This document shows positions 32,014-41,928 of a stretch of DNA of 64,000 nucleotides, piece after piece (the first letter of the stretch is position 1; the number at the start of each line of letters is the position of its first letter). The DNA is taken from positions 434,001 to 498,000 of the forward strand of contig NZ_CP127832.1 of NCBI RefSeq assembly GCF_030389495.1. The letters are read 5' to 3'. A model generated the notes under the pieces. That model was not told where the DNA came from. It did no database searches and was given only the letters and a program-made list of their open reading frames with translations. Both the position numbers and the translations under genes were made by a program. This DNA comes from Ligilactobacillus cholophilus (GTDB taxonomy: Bacteria; Bacillota; Bacilli; Lactobacillales; Lactobacillaceae).

Positions 32014-33204
32014 ATGCTAAAAGATAAATTAAAAAGATTGTCTTTAGGTCTTGCAACTGTATTTACAGCTGTTGGTATTGGTGTTAGTGCTAGTGCTGAT
32101 AGTGTTAGAAGCTATGGTACTGATTTGAGTAAATATCAAGGCTATACAGCTCAATTTGTGAGGTCAGACGATGAATTTACTATCTGTCAAGTAGGTGGTA
32201 TGTATTCAGACGGAAGTACATACAATCAGGCTACTTATACAAGTCAAATTAAGTCAGCATTACAACAAGGTAAAAGGGCTCACTCTTACATATGGTTACA
32301 AACTGGAACAAATGCTAACTTAGCGGTTAAATGTGTGGAGAATTTCCTACCTACTATTCAAAATGCAGCTCCAAAGGGCTCTATTATTGCGTTAGATTGT
32401 GAAGCTGGTTATAGTGCAAATACTAAAGATGCTAACACAAACGCAGTTATTAAAGCTATGGATAGGGTTAAACAAGCGGGCTATACACCAGTATTCTATT
32501 CATACAAAGCATATGCTTTAGAACATTTTAATATGGGTGATATTCTTAAGGCTTATCCAGACAGTTTCTGGGTTGCTGGTTATCCTTACACTAATGGTAT
32601 TTATCCAGCTCCCTTTGAATATTTCCCAAGTACAGACGGTGTATGTATTTGGCAATTTTCCGATAATGGAGACGGTACTATTAAGAATTTAGATTATAAC
32701 ATTGATTTAACAGGTATCACTAAAAAGGGCTATACAACAAGCAACGAACCTACAACACAAACTCCAGTAGTTGAAGAAGTAGAAAAAGAAGAAACTGTAA
32801 CTAATACTAATGAAGATTACGCACAAAAAGGGACATTTACAGCAAACACAACCTTAAACATTAGAACAGCCCCTTCAACTAGTGCTAGTGTCGTTGGTAC
32901 TTATGCACCTGGAGAAAGTCTAGTGTACGATCATGTTTACATTAAAGGTAAATATGTATGGTTGCGTTATATGAGTTACAGCGGAAGTTATCATTACGTT
33001 TGTGCTGGTATTCTTGGTGGAGATGAATACGGTACAAGAAAAGCATATTCCACTACTACTGTAACAAAGACATATACTGTAAAGAGTGGCGATACATTGA
33101 GTAGCATTGCAAATAAATTAGGTGTTTCAGTATCTTATTTACAAAGTAAGAATAACATTAGTAACGCTAACTTGATTTATGCTGGACAATCCCTAAACTA
33201 TTAA
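32014..33204 (+). CDS. Endolysin: GH25 muramidase with SH3 and LysM domains, exported type
   Basis: 396 residues, AGGAGG ribosome site. An N-terminal signal-like segment (MLKDKLKRLSLGLATVFTAV then GVSASA) suggests Sec export or a signal-anchor, so lysis may not need a pore-forming holin. Residues about 34-235 are GH25 (YGTDLSKYQGYT with Asp, IALDCEAGY with Asp and Glu, VCIWQFSDNG). About 275-335 is an SH3-like cell-wall binder (TLNIRTAPSTSASVVGTY), and the last 44 residues a LysM (YTVKSGDTLSSIANKLGVS). It cleaves peptidoglycan glycan strands. Confidence 0.95.
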   Translation: MLKDKLKRLSLGLATVFTAVGIGVSASADSVRSYGTDLSKYQGYTAQFVRSDDEFTICQVGGMYSDGSTYNQATYTSQIKSALQQGKRAHSYIWLQTGTNANLAVKCVENFLPTIQNAAPKGSIIALDCEAGYSANTKDANTNAVIKAMDRVKQAGYTPVFYSYKAYALEHFNMGDILKAYPDSFWVAGYPYTNGIYPAPFEYFPSTDGVCIWQFSDNGDGTIKNLDYNIDLTGITKKGYTTSNEPTTQTPVVEEVEKEETVTNTNEDYAQKGTFTANTTLNIRTAPSTSASVVGTYAPGESLVYDHVYIKGKYVWLRYMSYSGSYHYVCAGILGGDEYGTRKAYSTTTVTKTYTVKSGDTLSSIANKLGVSVSYLQSKNNISNANLIYAGQSLNY

Positions 33205-33236
33205 AAATGCAAAGAGAAATCGTTATAGTAGTATAA
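33205..33236 (+). promoter_or_regulatory. CGTTATAG motif 14 (RNA after endolysin)
   Basis: Core 33221-33228, preceded by AAAATGCAAAGAGAAAT. No gene follows before a terminator at 33266-33294. Confidence 0.65.
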
Positions 33237-33294
33237 TCACTCCTTGTAAATAACTTAGGTACTAAAGAGCTATCCATATTGGGTAGCTTTTTTT
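33230..33294 (+). ncRNA. Candidate short RNA after the endolysin gene
   Basis: About 65 nt between motif 14 and a terminator. It carries AATCACTCCTTGT (33235-33247), complementary to early-type ribosome sites: 10 bases to 8102-8111 (HNH) and, through ACAAGGAG, 10 bases to the rep leader at 6559-6568. AATCACTCC is shared with the antisense RNA at 11489. Confidence 0.4.
33266..33294 (+). terminator. Terminator after motif 14
   Basis: AGCTATCC (33268-33275) pairs with GGGTAGCT (33281-33288, one G-U), then seven T. Confidence 0.85.
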
Positions 33295-33341
33295 GTTGCC
33301 TTATGCTATTATAATGTTATCCTATATAATAATTTTTCTCT

Positions 33342-33370
33342 TGAGTGGGTTTAATACCCGCTCTTTTTTT
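33342..33370 (+). terminator. Second terminator before the integrase
   Basis: GAGTGGGT pairs with ACCCGCTC (one G-U), then seven T. It insulates int from late transcription. Confidence 0.85.
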
Positions 33371-33400
33371 ATGCTATTATATCTTTATGGAGGTTGTTTT

Positions 33401-34522
33401 ATGGCAATTATTAAAAAAGATAACCTCTTTATAGTTCGTATTAGTTACAAGAAAGGCGGTAAATACCATACTAAGTATAAAAGTGGTTTCACTACTAGAG
33501 AGCAAGCCGAAGAATACGCACAATATTTTAAAAAATATTTAAGAGAACCTGTACAGGACAAAAATAATAAAGAAACAAAAGTAACACTATATCATTATTT
33601 TTACGAATGGTATTCAACATTTATTGAACCTAAAATAACATATAATACTAAAAGGCACTATAAAACTGTATTAAAAATAATCAAGGTCTATTTTAAAAAT
33701 AAGAAACTTTGTGAAGTAACTAGAACAGATTACCAAAAATTTATAAATTGGTATGGTAGCAATCATGTTAAAGCTACAGTTAATAAAATGCACTACCATA
33801 TTAAAGCAATGGTTAATAATGCTATTTTAGATGGAGTACTAACCAAAGACTTTACCCAAAGTATTAATATTGTATATAGTGATAAGAATAAGAAAAGTGT
33901 TGACTATCTTAATTTAAAGGAAATAAAAACTATTATTAAGTATCTTTTTAATAGTATTGATACTAATAAGAGAACTAATAATACTTATATCTTTCTTTTA
34001 ACGGGTTTTCTTACTGGTATGAGATTAGGGGAAATACAAGCCCTTACATGGAATGATGTTAATTTTGATACATGTAAAATAGATATTAATAAAAGTTGGG
34101 ATTGTTATAACTATAAATTTAAAAAAACTAAGACTAAAGCAAGCAATAGAGTAATTGTTATACCTAATAATCTAGCAAAGATACTTAAACATAAAAAAGA
34201 AACTGATAAACCTAATAGCCGGAATTTAATATTCTATAATGGTGGCGCTCGATGTGTTCCAGAGAGTTCAAACATAAATAGAGCTCTAAGGAGACTTTTT
34301 AAACGTTTAAATATTAATAGAAAAAACTATCATTTCCATAGTGTTAGACATTCTTTTGTTGCTTTGACATATAGTCTTGGTATAGATATGTACGCAATCT
34401 CAAGACACTTAGGGCACGCTAACATTACTATCACTATGAATACTTATTCCTACTTGTTAGAAGAATTTAAAGAGGAACAAGAACACAATCTTGTAAATAG
34501 CCTTACAAAAATTTACAAATAA
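33401..34522 (+). CDS. int: Phage integrase (tyrosine recombinase)
   Basis: 373 residues from ATG 33401, after TGGAGG; the longer ORF starts inside the preceding terminator region. N-terminal arm-binding domain (FIVRISYKKGGKYHTKYKSGFTT), core-binding domain (KRHYKTVLKIIKVYFKNKKLCEV), and catalytic domain with Arg in TGMRLGEIQALTW, HSVRHSF, LGHANITITMNTYSY with the nucleophile Tyr. It recombines attP with the end of clpB. It is placed right beside attR, codirectional with and downstream of the lysis gene, and shielded by two terminators; in most temperate siphophages int faces the other way. Confidence 0.96.
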   Translation: MAIIKKDNLFIVRISYKKGGKYHTKYKSGFTTREQAEEYAQYFKKYLREPVQDKNNKETKVTLYHYFYEWYSTFIEPKITYNTKRHYKTVLKIIKVYFKNKKLCEVTRTDYQKFINWYGSNHVKATVNKMHYHIKAMVNNAILDGVLTKDFTQSINIVYSDKNKKSVDYLNLKEIKTIIKYLFNSIDTNKRTNNTYIFLLTGFLTGMRLGEIQALTWNDVNFDTCKIDINKSWDCYNYKFKKTKTKASNRVIVIPNNLAKILKHKKETDKPNSRNLIFYNGGARCVPESSNINRALRRLFKRLNINRKNYHFHSVRHSFVALTYSLGIDMYAISRHLGHANITITMNTYSYLLEEFKEEQEHNLVNSLTKIYK

Positions 34523-34560
34523 TCTTTTATAAAAATTGATATTGGGGTGTTTTTGAGTGT

Positions 34561-34685
34561 CAGCATATGGTGCTCGTCCATTGCAACGGTTTATTACAAC
34601 TAACATTGAGACTCCATTGGCTAAGGAGATTATTGCGGGTAAAGTTCAGCCTAATTCAAAGGTTATGATTTCATTAGATGATGAT
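34561..34685 (+). repeat. attR, right copy of 125-bp attachment repeat
   Basis: Identical to 421-545; 38 bases after the int stop. Confidence 0.95.
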
Positions 34686-34721
34686 CAACATTTAACTTTT
34701 AAGGATTTAAAAGCAGAATAA
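34561..34721 (+). pseudogene. clpB: Displaced original 3' end of clpB
   Basis: Continues past the repeat with QHLTFKDLKAE and a stop at 34719-34721, the native ClpB C-terminus now cut off from its gene. It has no start signal. It shows what the host protein looked like before phage integration. Confidence 0.93.
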
Positions 34722-34805
34722 TTGATAGTTGATCTATATAATTGAATTTCAATGACAACCAACATAGAATGTTGACGTAATAATAAATGTTAGGGGTCGA
34801 TTGAA

Positions 34806-35192
34806 ATGACAGTAGATGAAATGATTAATGATGTTTTAGATAGTGAAAATGTTAACAAATTAACATTTCATTTGTGTGATACTAATAATCGTCATACAGA
34901 TCTAAATACACATGATTATTTGCAACAAATGTATCAACTATTAAAAAATGTACGTTCTGAGTTACAAACAGAAATCAAGGAAGATGATGCTCAAAGTGCG
35001 AAGGATCAAATTGATCAACTAGATGCGATCGATCAATATCTAAATAAGTATCGTGATTTTAATAATTATGATAGTAAAGATGATGATGTGAAGCATGTGG
35101 TAATTGAGACCATTAAATTATGTAATGATGTAGATCCATCACATTCAACAAATATTTTCCCAGATTCAATTTACTTAGAAAGTATTAAATAA
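34806..35192 (+). CDS. Unknown small acidic protein
   Basis: 128 residues, AGGGG ribosome site, mainly helical (YLQQMYQLLKNVRSELQTEIKEDDAQSAKDQIDQLDAIDQYLNKY is the central part, here described at residues about 38-82). No domain is recognised. It stands alone between the prophage and a bidirectional terminator, downstream of the original clpB end. Confidence 0.75.
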   Translation: MTVDEMINDVLDSENVNKLTFHLCDTNNRHTDLNTHDYLQQMYQLLKNVRSELQTEIKEDDAQSAKDQIDQLDAIDQYLNKYRDFNNYDSKDDDVKHVVIETIKLCNDVDPSHSTNIFPDSIYLESIK

Positions 35193-35196
35193 ATTT

Positions 35197-35237
35197 AAAT
35201 TAAGAGGCTATGATTAAAAATCATAGCCTCTTAATTT
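35197..35237. terminator. Bidirectional terminator
   Basis: TAAGAGGCTATGA (35201-35213) pairs perfectly over 13 bp with TCATAGCCTCTTA (35221-35233) between convergent genes. Confidence 0.9.
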
Positions 35238-35239
35238 GA

Positions 35240-35440
35240 TTATTTACTTTTATTATTTTCTTTTGTTTTAGGTGCTTTGATGAAAAGTGTGATGATATTA
35301 ACTAAAATCCATCCCGCAATCATAGGAAATACACCACTCATAACAGGATCAAATGATGCGCCATCTAAGGCTGAAATGATGTATCCAAAAACTTCACCAT
35401 AAATTAAACACCAGAATAGAATTGTAAGTTGTTTAGCCAT
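35240..35440 (-). CDS. YjzD/DUF2929-type small membrane protein
   Basis: 66 residues from ATG 35440, 6 bases after GAGGTG; a GTG nine bases upstream overlaps the ribosome site. Two membrane spans (LTILFWCLIYGEVFGYIISAL; VFPMIAGWILVNIITLFI). It matches the short DUF2929 proteins usually encoded just before and divergent from dnaE in lactobacilli. Function unknown. Confidence 0.8.
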   Translation of the reverse strand: MAKQLTILFWCLIYGEVFGYIISALDGASFDPVMSGVFPMIAGWILVNIITLFIKAPKTKENNKSK

Positions 35441-35567
35441 TCTGAACACCTCTTTAATAGTAGTCTAGTATAGTTTAATTTTTTTTTCAAATATAAATTT
35501 AAAAGAATTCTAGGTGATTTGATATAATATAGGTATTAATTGATGATTTTGAAAGGAGGTATTGAAT

Positions 35568-38500
35568 TTGTTTAGTCCGCTTCAAGTTATTAGTAGTTAC
35601 AGTTTACTTCAAAGTACGTTGAAAATAGATGATTTTGTCCGTCGTGGAAAAGAATTAGGATATGAAGCATTAGCTTTAACCGATAATAATGTAATGTATG
35701 GTGTGCTTGATTTTTATCATGCATGTCAAAAGTATGGGGTTAAGCCGCTGATTGGTTTGACATTAAAGTTAAATGGTAAAGATCAAGATGAAAATGAATT
35801 AATTTTGATTGCTAAAAATCGTAATGGATATCAAAATTTATTAAAAATTTCATCAGCTAAAATGTCTAAAGAAGGTTTTGAAGCTGGTGATGCTCCAATT
35901 AATTTATCTGAAATTAAGAATTTTACTGCGGATATCATTGCAATTGTCCCTGAAAATTCTAAGGTTGATAAATCAATAATGAGTCATCAATTTGAACAGG
36001 CAAAAAATGAATTGAATGCACTCATTTCTTTGTTTAGTCAATCAAATGTATTTTTGGGCGTAAATGAATTTATGGATGATAATTTAATTTATAATTTACG
36101 ACAATTACAGAACCAAGTCCAAGTTCCTTTAATTGCGACTTCATTTGTAAAATATTTAAAAGCTGAAGAAAAGTTCAATGTAGAAGTATTGAAGTGTATT
36201 GGTAAAACTTCAAAGTTATCAGATGAACAATTAGCAGTACCTCAAAACGGAAAACATTTTCTAAAGAGTCCAGAAGAATTCATGAAATTATATGTGGATT
36301 CAGGACTAAAAGATGCATATGAGCAAAATTGCGAGGTAGTTGATGAAATTAATGTGGAATTAGATTTTCCCAAAACTCAACTACCACATTATCCAACTCC
36401 AAATGGAGTATCTTCGGAATCATATTTAAAGAATCTTTGTCAAAGGGGATTGCAAAAGCGAATTCAACATGAAAAGATTCAAAATTCAAATGTATATCAG
36501 GAACGATTAAACCATGAATTAGAAGTCATTCATCGAATGGGATTTGATGATTATTTCTTAATTGTGTGGGATGTAACTAATTTTTCACATAAAAATAATA
36601 TCTTAGTTGGTCCAGGAAGAGGATCAGCTGCAGGTTCATTAGTTGCGTATGTTTTATACATTACTGATGTTGATCCAATTAAATATGATTTACTTTTTGA
36701 ACGTTTCCTTAATGAGGAACGGGCACAAATGCCAGATATTGATTTAGATATTCCAGATCAAAAACGTGATGAAATCATTGAATATGTTCACCAACGGTAT
36801 GGCCAAAATCATATGGCACAGATTATTACTTATTCTCATTTAAATGCACGCCAAGTCATTCGAGATGTTAGTCGTGTAATGGGACAAAATCAATATGAAA
36901 TTTCAAGCTGGTCAAATGCATTACCAAGGTTGCACAATATCAAGTTGAAAGATGCTTATGATAAATCACAAAAGTTGCGTAATTTAATTGCTGATAGTCA
37001 AAAGAACGCTTTGATTTATAAGACTGCTTTGGCATTAGAAGGATTGCCTCGACAATATAGTACTCATGCTGCGGGAATTATTTTAAGTGATCATGACTTA
37101 TGTGATTTTGTGCCATTGCAAATAGGGTCAGAAGGAATTTACTTAACTCAATTTGCTAAAGAACAGGTTGAAGAAGTTGGATTATTGAAGATTGATTTCT
37201 TGGGCTTGCGTAACCTTACGATATTAGAAAACGCAATTCAGTTTATTAAACATGATTATGATGCAGATTTTGATATTAGGGAAATCAGTCTTAATGATGA
37301 AGCTACTTTAAAGCTGTTTCAGAATGCAGATACTAAAGGAGTTTTCCAATTTGAATCTGATGGGATTCGAAATGTCTTAAAACGACTCAAGCCACAAAAT
37401 TTTGAAGATATAGTTTCAACCAATGCGTTGTATCGTCCTGGCCCAATTCAAAATATTGATGAGTTTATTGCACGTAAAAATAAACGTAAAGCAGTTAACT
37501 ACTTAAATGAAAAGCTTGAGCCAATTTTGCAAAAAACGTATGGAATTATTGTTTACCAAGAACAAGTTATGCAAGTTGCAGCTATTATGGGTGGCTTTTC
37601 TCTTGGACAAGCTGATTTGCTAAGAAGAGCGATGAGTAAGAAGAAGCAAACTGTAATTGATAAGATGAGAACACAGTTTGTCAATGGGGCTATCGAAAAG
37701 GGATATAGTCAATATGACGCGGTTCAAGTTTATGAATTTATTGAGCATTTTGGAAATTATGGATTTAACCGTTCGCACTCTGTGGCATATTCAAAATTAG
37801 CATTTCAGTTAGCATATATTAAAGCACATTATCCAGCTGCTTTCTATGCTGCAATTTTAAATTCAGTGATTGGAAACAGTAGTAAAACGCGTGATTATGT
37901 AATTGAAGCAAAGCAAAAGGGTGTCAAAATACATCTACCAGATATCAATCAAAGTCAAAAATATTTTATATTGAAAAAGCATGTAATTTATTTTGGATTT
38001 AGAAGTATTTGGAAGATACGAACAGATTTGATTCAAATAATTTTATCTGAGCGTAATGAAAATGGATTTTTCCATAGTGTTGCTGATTTTATTCGGAGAA
38101 TTGATGAGCGTTTCCTAAGTGATGATGTATTGGATGCATTGATTTATGCAGGTACATTTGATGAATTTGGTGAAACACGAAATCAATTATTAAGTGAAGT
38201 TCCGGGAATACTAGAAACAATTAAATTAAGTGGTGATAATGTTGATTTAATGAAACAACTTATGCCAAAAAAAATGCAACAAAAAGTCAGTTTATCTGAA
38301 AATGAGTTGTTAGAAAAAGAAGTAGAGTATCTTGGGACATATATTTCAGGTCATCCAGTTGATCAGTATAAAAAACTAACTGAAATTTATCAGACAGAAA
38401 CTGTTAAACAATTGAAAGTAGGAATATATGCAAAATCAATTTTGTATATTAAAAACGTGAAAGTGATTAGAACTAAGAAACAAATGCAAATGGCGTTTGT

Positions 38501-38897
38501 GACAGCAAGTGATGCAACTGGTGAAATCAATTTGACTGTATTTCCTAAACAATTTATACAGTTTGGTAATTTGTTACAAGAGGGTAATGTTATTTTTGTA
38601 ACTGGAAAAATCGATGAACGCAATGAAAAATTAAATTACATCGTCAATGAAGTTCATGATGCAAGTAAAATTAATTCTAAATGTTTTTATTTAAAAATCG
38701 AAGAATTAGATAAAGAACGTAAAGAAAAATTATTGCATGTAATGCAACAATTTCATGGAAAAATTCCAGTAATAATTTATGAAGAAAAAAGCAAGCAAAA
38801 AATTCGGATGTCTAACAAATATTGGCTAAGTGATACAGAAGCAACAATCCAAGCTTTATGCGATTTTCTAGGTAAATCAAATGTAGTATTACAATAA
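35568..38897 (+). CDS. dnaE: DNA polymerase III alpha subunit (DnaE)
   Basis: About 1109 residues. TTG 35568 is 8 bases after AAAGGAGG and gives the usual N-terminus; TTG 35562 is too close to it. Domains: a degenerate PHP domain (SSYSLLQSTLKIDDF, where the metal-binding histidines are lost), polymerase core with GPGRGSAAGSLVAYVLY and the catalytic PDIDLDIPD, EYSTHAAGIILS-like region, a helix-hairpin-helix region near 800-870 and an OB domain (AKSILYIKNVKVIRTKKQMQMAF). In low-GC Gram-positives DnaE extends primers before PolC takes over. Confidence 0.95.
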   Translation: MFSPLQVISSYSLLQSTLKIDDFVRRGKELGYEALALTDNNVMYGVLDFYHACQKYGVKPLIGLTLKLNGKDQDENELILIAKNRNGYQNLLKISSAKMSKEGFEAGDAPINLSEIKNFTADIIAIVPENSKVDKSIMSHQFEQAKNELNALISLFSQSNVFLGVNEFMDDNLIYNLRQLQNQVQVPLIATSFVKYLKAEEKFNVEVLKCIGKTSKLSDEQLAVPQNGKHFLKSPEEFMKLYVDSGLKDAYEQNCEVVDEINVELDFPKTQLPHYPTPNGVSSESYLKNLCQRGLQKRIQHEKIQNSNVYQERLNHELEVIHRMGFDDYFLIVWDVTNFSHKNNILVGPGRGSAAGSLVAYVLYITDVDPIKYDLLFERFLNEERAQMPDIDLDIPDQKRDEIIEYVHQRYGQNHMAQIITYSHLNARQVIRDVSRVMGQNQYEISSWSNALPRLHNIKLKDAYDKSQKLRNLIADSQKNALIYKTALALEGLPRQYSTHAAGIILSDHDLCDFVPLQIGSEGIYLTQFAKEQVEEVGLLKIDFLGLRNLTILENAIQFIKHDYDADFDIREISLNDEATLKLFQNADTKGVFQFESDGIRNVLKRLKPQNFEDIVSTNALYRPGPIQNIDEFIARKNKRKAVNYLNEKLEPILQKTYGIIVYQEQVMQVAAIMGGFSLGQADLLRRAMSKKKQTVIDKMRTQFVNGAIEKGYSQYDAVQVYEFIEHFGNYGFNRSHSVAYSKLAFQLAYIKAHYPAAFYAAILNSVIGNSSKTRDYVIEAKQKGVKIHLPDINQSQKYFILKKHVIYFGFRSIWKIRTDLIQIILSERNENGFFHSVADFIRRIDERFLSDDVLDALIYAGTFDEFGETRNQLLSEVPGILETIKLSGDNVDLMKQLMPKKMQQKVSLSENELLEKEVEYLGTYISGHPVDQYKKLTEIYQTETVKQLKVGIYAKSILYIKNVKVIRTKKQMQMAFVTASDATGEINLTVFPKQFIQFGNLLQEGNVIFVTGKIDERNEKLNYIVNEVHDASKINSKCFYLKIEELDKERKEKLLHVMQQFHGKIPVIIYEEKSKQKIRMSNKYWLSDTEATIQALCDFLGKSNVVLQ

Positions 38898-38960
38898 CTT
38901 ATAGTTGTAAATGCCAAAATCAAAAATTTTATCATTCTAAAACAATCATAAATGTGATAA

Positions 38961-39974
<1,014 letters not shown>

Positions 39975-39993
39975 TTAAAGGAGAAACAGACTT

Positions 39994-41754
39994 ATGAAAA
40001 AAACAAAAATCGTAAGCACACTTGGACCAGCAAGTAATGATTTAGATACAATTACAAAGTTAATTGAAGCTGGCGCAAACGTATTCCGTTTTAACTTCTC
40101 ACACGGTGACCACGAAGAACACAAAGGTCGCATGAACTTAGTTGCAGAAGCTGAAAAAGTAACAGGTAAAAAGGTTGGTCGTTTACTTGATACTAAAGGT
40201 GCTGAAATCCGTACAACAGTTCAAAAAGAAGGCAAGATCCAATTCAACATTGGTGACGAAGTACGTATCTCAATGGATTCATCAATTGAAGGTACAAAAG
40301 AAAAGATTGCTGTTACATACCCAGGTCTTTTTGACGATGTTCACGTAGGTGGCCACGTATTATTCGATGATGGTTTAATCGACATGGAAATCGAAGAAAA
40401 AGATGAAGCTAACAAAGAATTAGTATGTAAAGTATTAAACGAAGGTGTATTAGGTTCACGTAAAGGTGTTAACGCTCCTGGTGTATCAATCAACTTACCT
40501 GGTATTACAGAAAAAGATTCAGACGATATTCGTTTTGGTTTAGACCAAGGTATCAACTTTATCGCTGCATCATTTGTTCGTAAACCACAAGATATCTTAG
40601 ACATTCGTGAATTACTTGAAGAAAAACATGCAGAACATGTTCAAATCTTCCCTAAGATCGAATCACAAGAAGGTATCGACAACTTTGATGAAATCTTGAA
40701 AGTTTCAGATGGTTTAATGATCGCTCGTGGTGACATGGGTGTTGAAATCCCACCTGAAAATGTTCCTTTGGTTCAAAAATCATTAATCAAGAAATGTAAC
40801 GCTGTTGGTAAGCCAGTTATTACAGCTACACAAATGCTTGACTCAATGGAAGAAAACCCACGTCCAACACGTGCTGAAGCTTCAGACGTTGCTAACGCTG
40901 TATTTGATGGTACAGACGCAACAATGCTTTCAGGTGAATCAGCAAACGGTGAATACCCAGTAGAAGCAGTTGCTACAATGGCTCGTATCGATGTGAAAGC
41001 AGAAAATGCATTACGTCAATACAAGAACTTTGCAATCAACTCATTCGATAAGACAGATGTTACAGAAGCTATCGGTCATGCTGCTGCAGAAGCTGCAAAC
41101 AACTTGAACATCAAGACAATTGTTGCTGCTACAGAATCAGGCTACACAGCTCGTATGATTTCTAAGTATCGTCCAGATGCAGATATCTTAGCTGTAACAT
41201 TTGATGAAAAGACACGTGGTGGCTTAACAATCAACTGGGGTGTATACCCAGTTGTTGCTGAAAAACCTGCATCAACAGATAAGATGTTTGAATTAGCTAC
41301 AGAAGAAGCTAAGAAGGCTGGATTTGCTAAGGAAGGCGACTTGATCTTAATCGTTGCTGGTGTTCCTGTAGGTGAAAAAGGTACAACAAATATCATGAAG
41401 ATCCAATTAGTTGGTTCTGCATTAGTAAACGGCCAAGGTGTTGGCGAAGAAACAGTTATCGGTAAAGCTGTAGTTGCAACATCAGCTAAAGAAGCAAACG
41501 AAAAAGCTGAAGAAGGTTGCGTATTAGTTACAAAGACAACTGACAAAGACTACTTACCAGCAATTGAAAAAGCATCAGCTTTAGTTGTTGAAAACGGTGG
41601 TTTAACTTCACACGCAGCAGTTGTAGGTATTTCAATGGGAATTCCTGTAGTTGTTGGTGCTGAAAACGCAACAGAAGCTATCAAGGAAGGCGAAACAGTT
41701 ACTGTAGATAGCCGTCGTGGTGCTATTTACCGTGGTGCTTCAAGTACTCTTTAA
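39994..41754 (+). CDS. pyk: Pyruvate kinase with C-terminal PEP-utiliser domain
   Basis: 586 residues, AAAGGAG ribosome site. Catalytic core with STLGPASNDLDTITKLIEAG, NVFRFNFSHGDHEEH, FPKIESQEGIDNFDEI and MIARGDMGVEIPPE, then ITATQMLDSM. The last about 110 residues (GEETVIGKAVVATSAKEANE, ENGGLTSHAAVVGISMGIPVV) are the PEP-utiliser-like mobile domain typical of Firmicutes pyruvate kinases. It makes pyruvate and ATP from PEP. Ends before a terminator at 41814-41846. Confidence 0.97.
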   Translation: MKKTKIVSTLGPASNDLDTITKLIEAGANVFRFNFSHGDHEEHKGRMNLVAEAEKVTGKKVGRLLDTKGAEIRTTVQKEGKIQFNIGDEVRISMDSSIEGTKEKIAVTYPGLFDDVHVGGHVLFDDGLIDMEIEEKDEANKELVCKVLNEGVLGSRKGVNAPGVSINLPGITEKDSDDIRFGLDQGINFIAASFVRKPQDILDIRELLEEKHAEHVQIFPKIESQEGIDNFDEILKVSDGLMIARGDMGVEIPPENVPLVQKSLIKKCNAVGKPVITATQMLDSMEENPRPTRAEASDVANAVFDGTDATMLSGESANGEYPVEAVATMARIDVKAENALRQYKNFAINSFDKTDVTEAIGHAAAEAANNLNIKTIVAATESGYTARMISKYRPDADILAVTFDEKTRGGLTINWGVYPVVAEKPASTDKMFELATEEAKKAGFAKEGDLILIVAGVPVGEKGTTNIMKIQLVGSALVNGQGVGEETVIGKAVVATSAKEANEKAEEGCVLVTKTTDKDYLPAIEKASALVVENGGLTSHAAVVGISMGIPVVVGAENATEAIKEGETVTVDSRRGAIYRGASSTL

Positions 41755-41813
41755 GATAGACAAAAAATAAAAGTTGAAATAAGTTGCAAGACGTTGTGAC
41801 TTGTTTTGATGAT

Positions 41814-41846
41814 AAAAATCGCACTCGACGGGGTGCGATTTTTTTA
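41814..41846 (+). terminator. Terminator after pfkA-pyk
   Basis: AAAATCGCAC pairs with GTGCGATTTT, then T. Confidence 0.9.
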
Positions 41847-41928
41847 TACATTTTTTTAGTTTTTAAATGCACACTTTGATATACTGATTTTAGAGAAGGA
41901 ATAACTAAGTGTATGGGGAGTCTTAAAG

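Larger units (their letters stand above)
421..34685. mobile_element. Integrated siphovirus prophage with plasmid-type replicon
   Basis: The element is bounded by a perfect 125-bp direct repeat (421-545 and 34561-34685) derived from the 3' end of clpB. The excised circle would be about 34,140 bp with one repeat copy. It has a tyrosine integrase next to attR, a full packaging, head, tail and lysis set, and in its left arm an iteron and Rep_3 origin as in theta-replicating plasmids. No structural gene is visibly broken. All genes point the same way, and no divergent CI/Cro switch or excisionase is recognisable, which is unusual for a temperate siphovirus. It may be able to live as a circular phage-plasmid as well as integrated; that is inference. 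Confidence 0.93.

Noticed and set aside
33293-33400. N-terminal extension of the integrase ORF
   Set aside because: The extension covers a terminator; TGGAGG before ATG 33401 defines the start.
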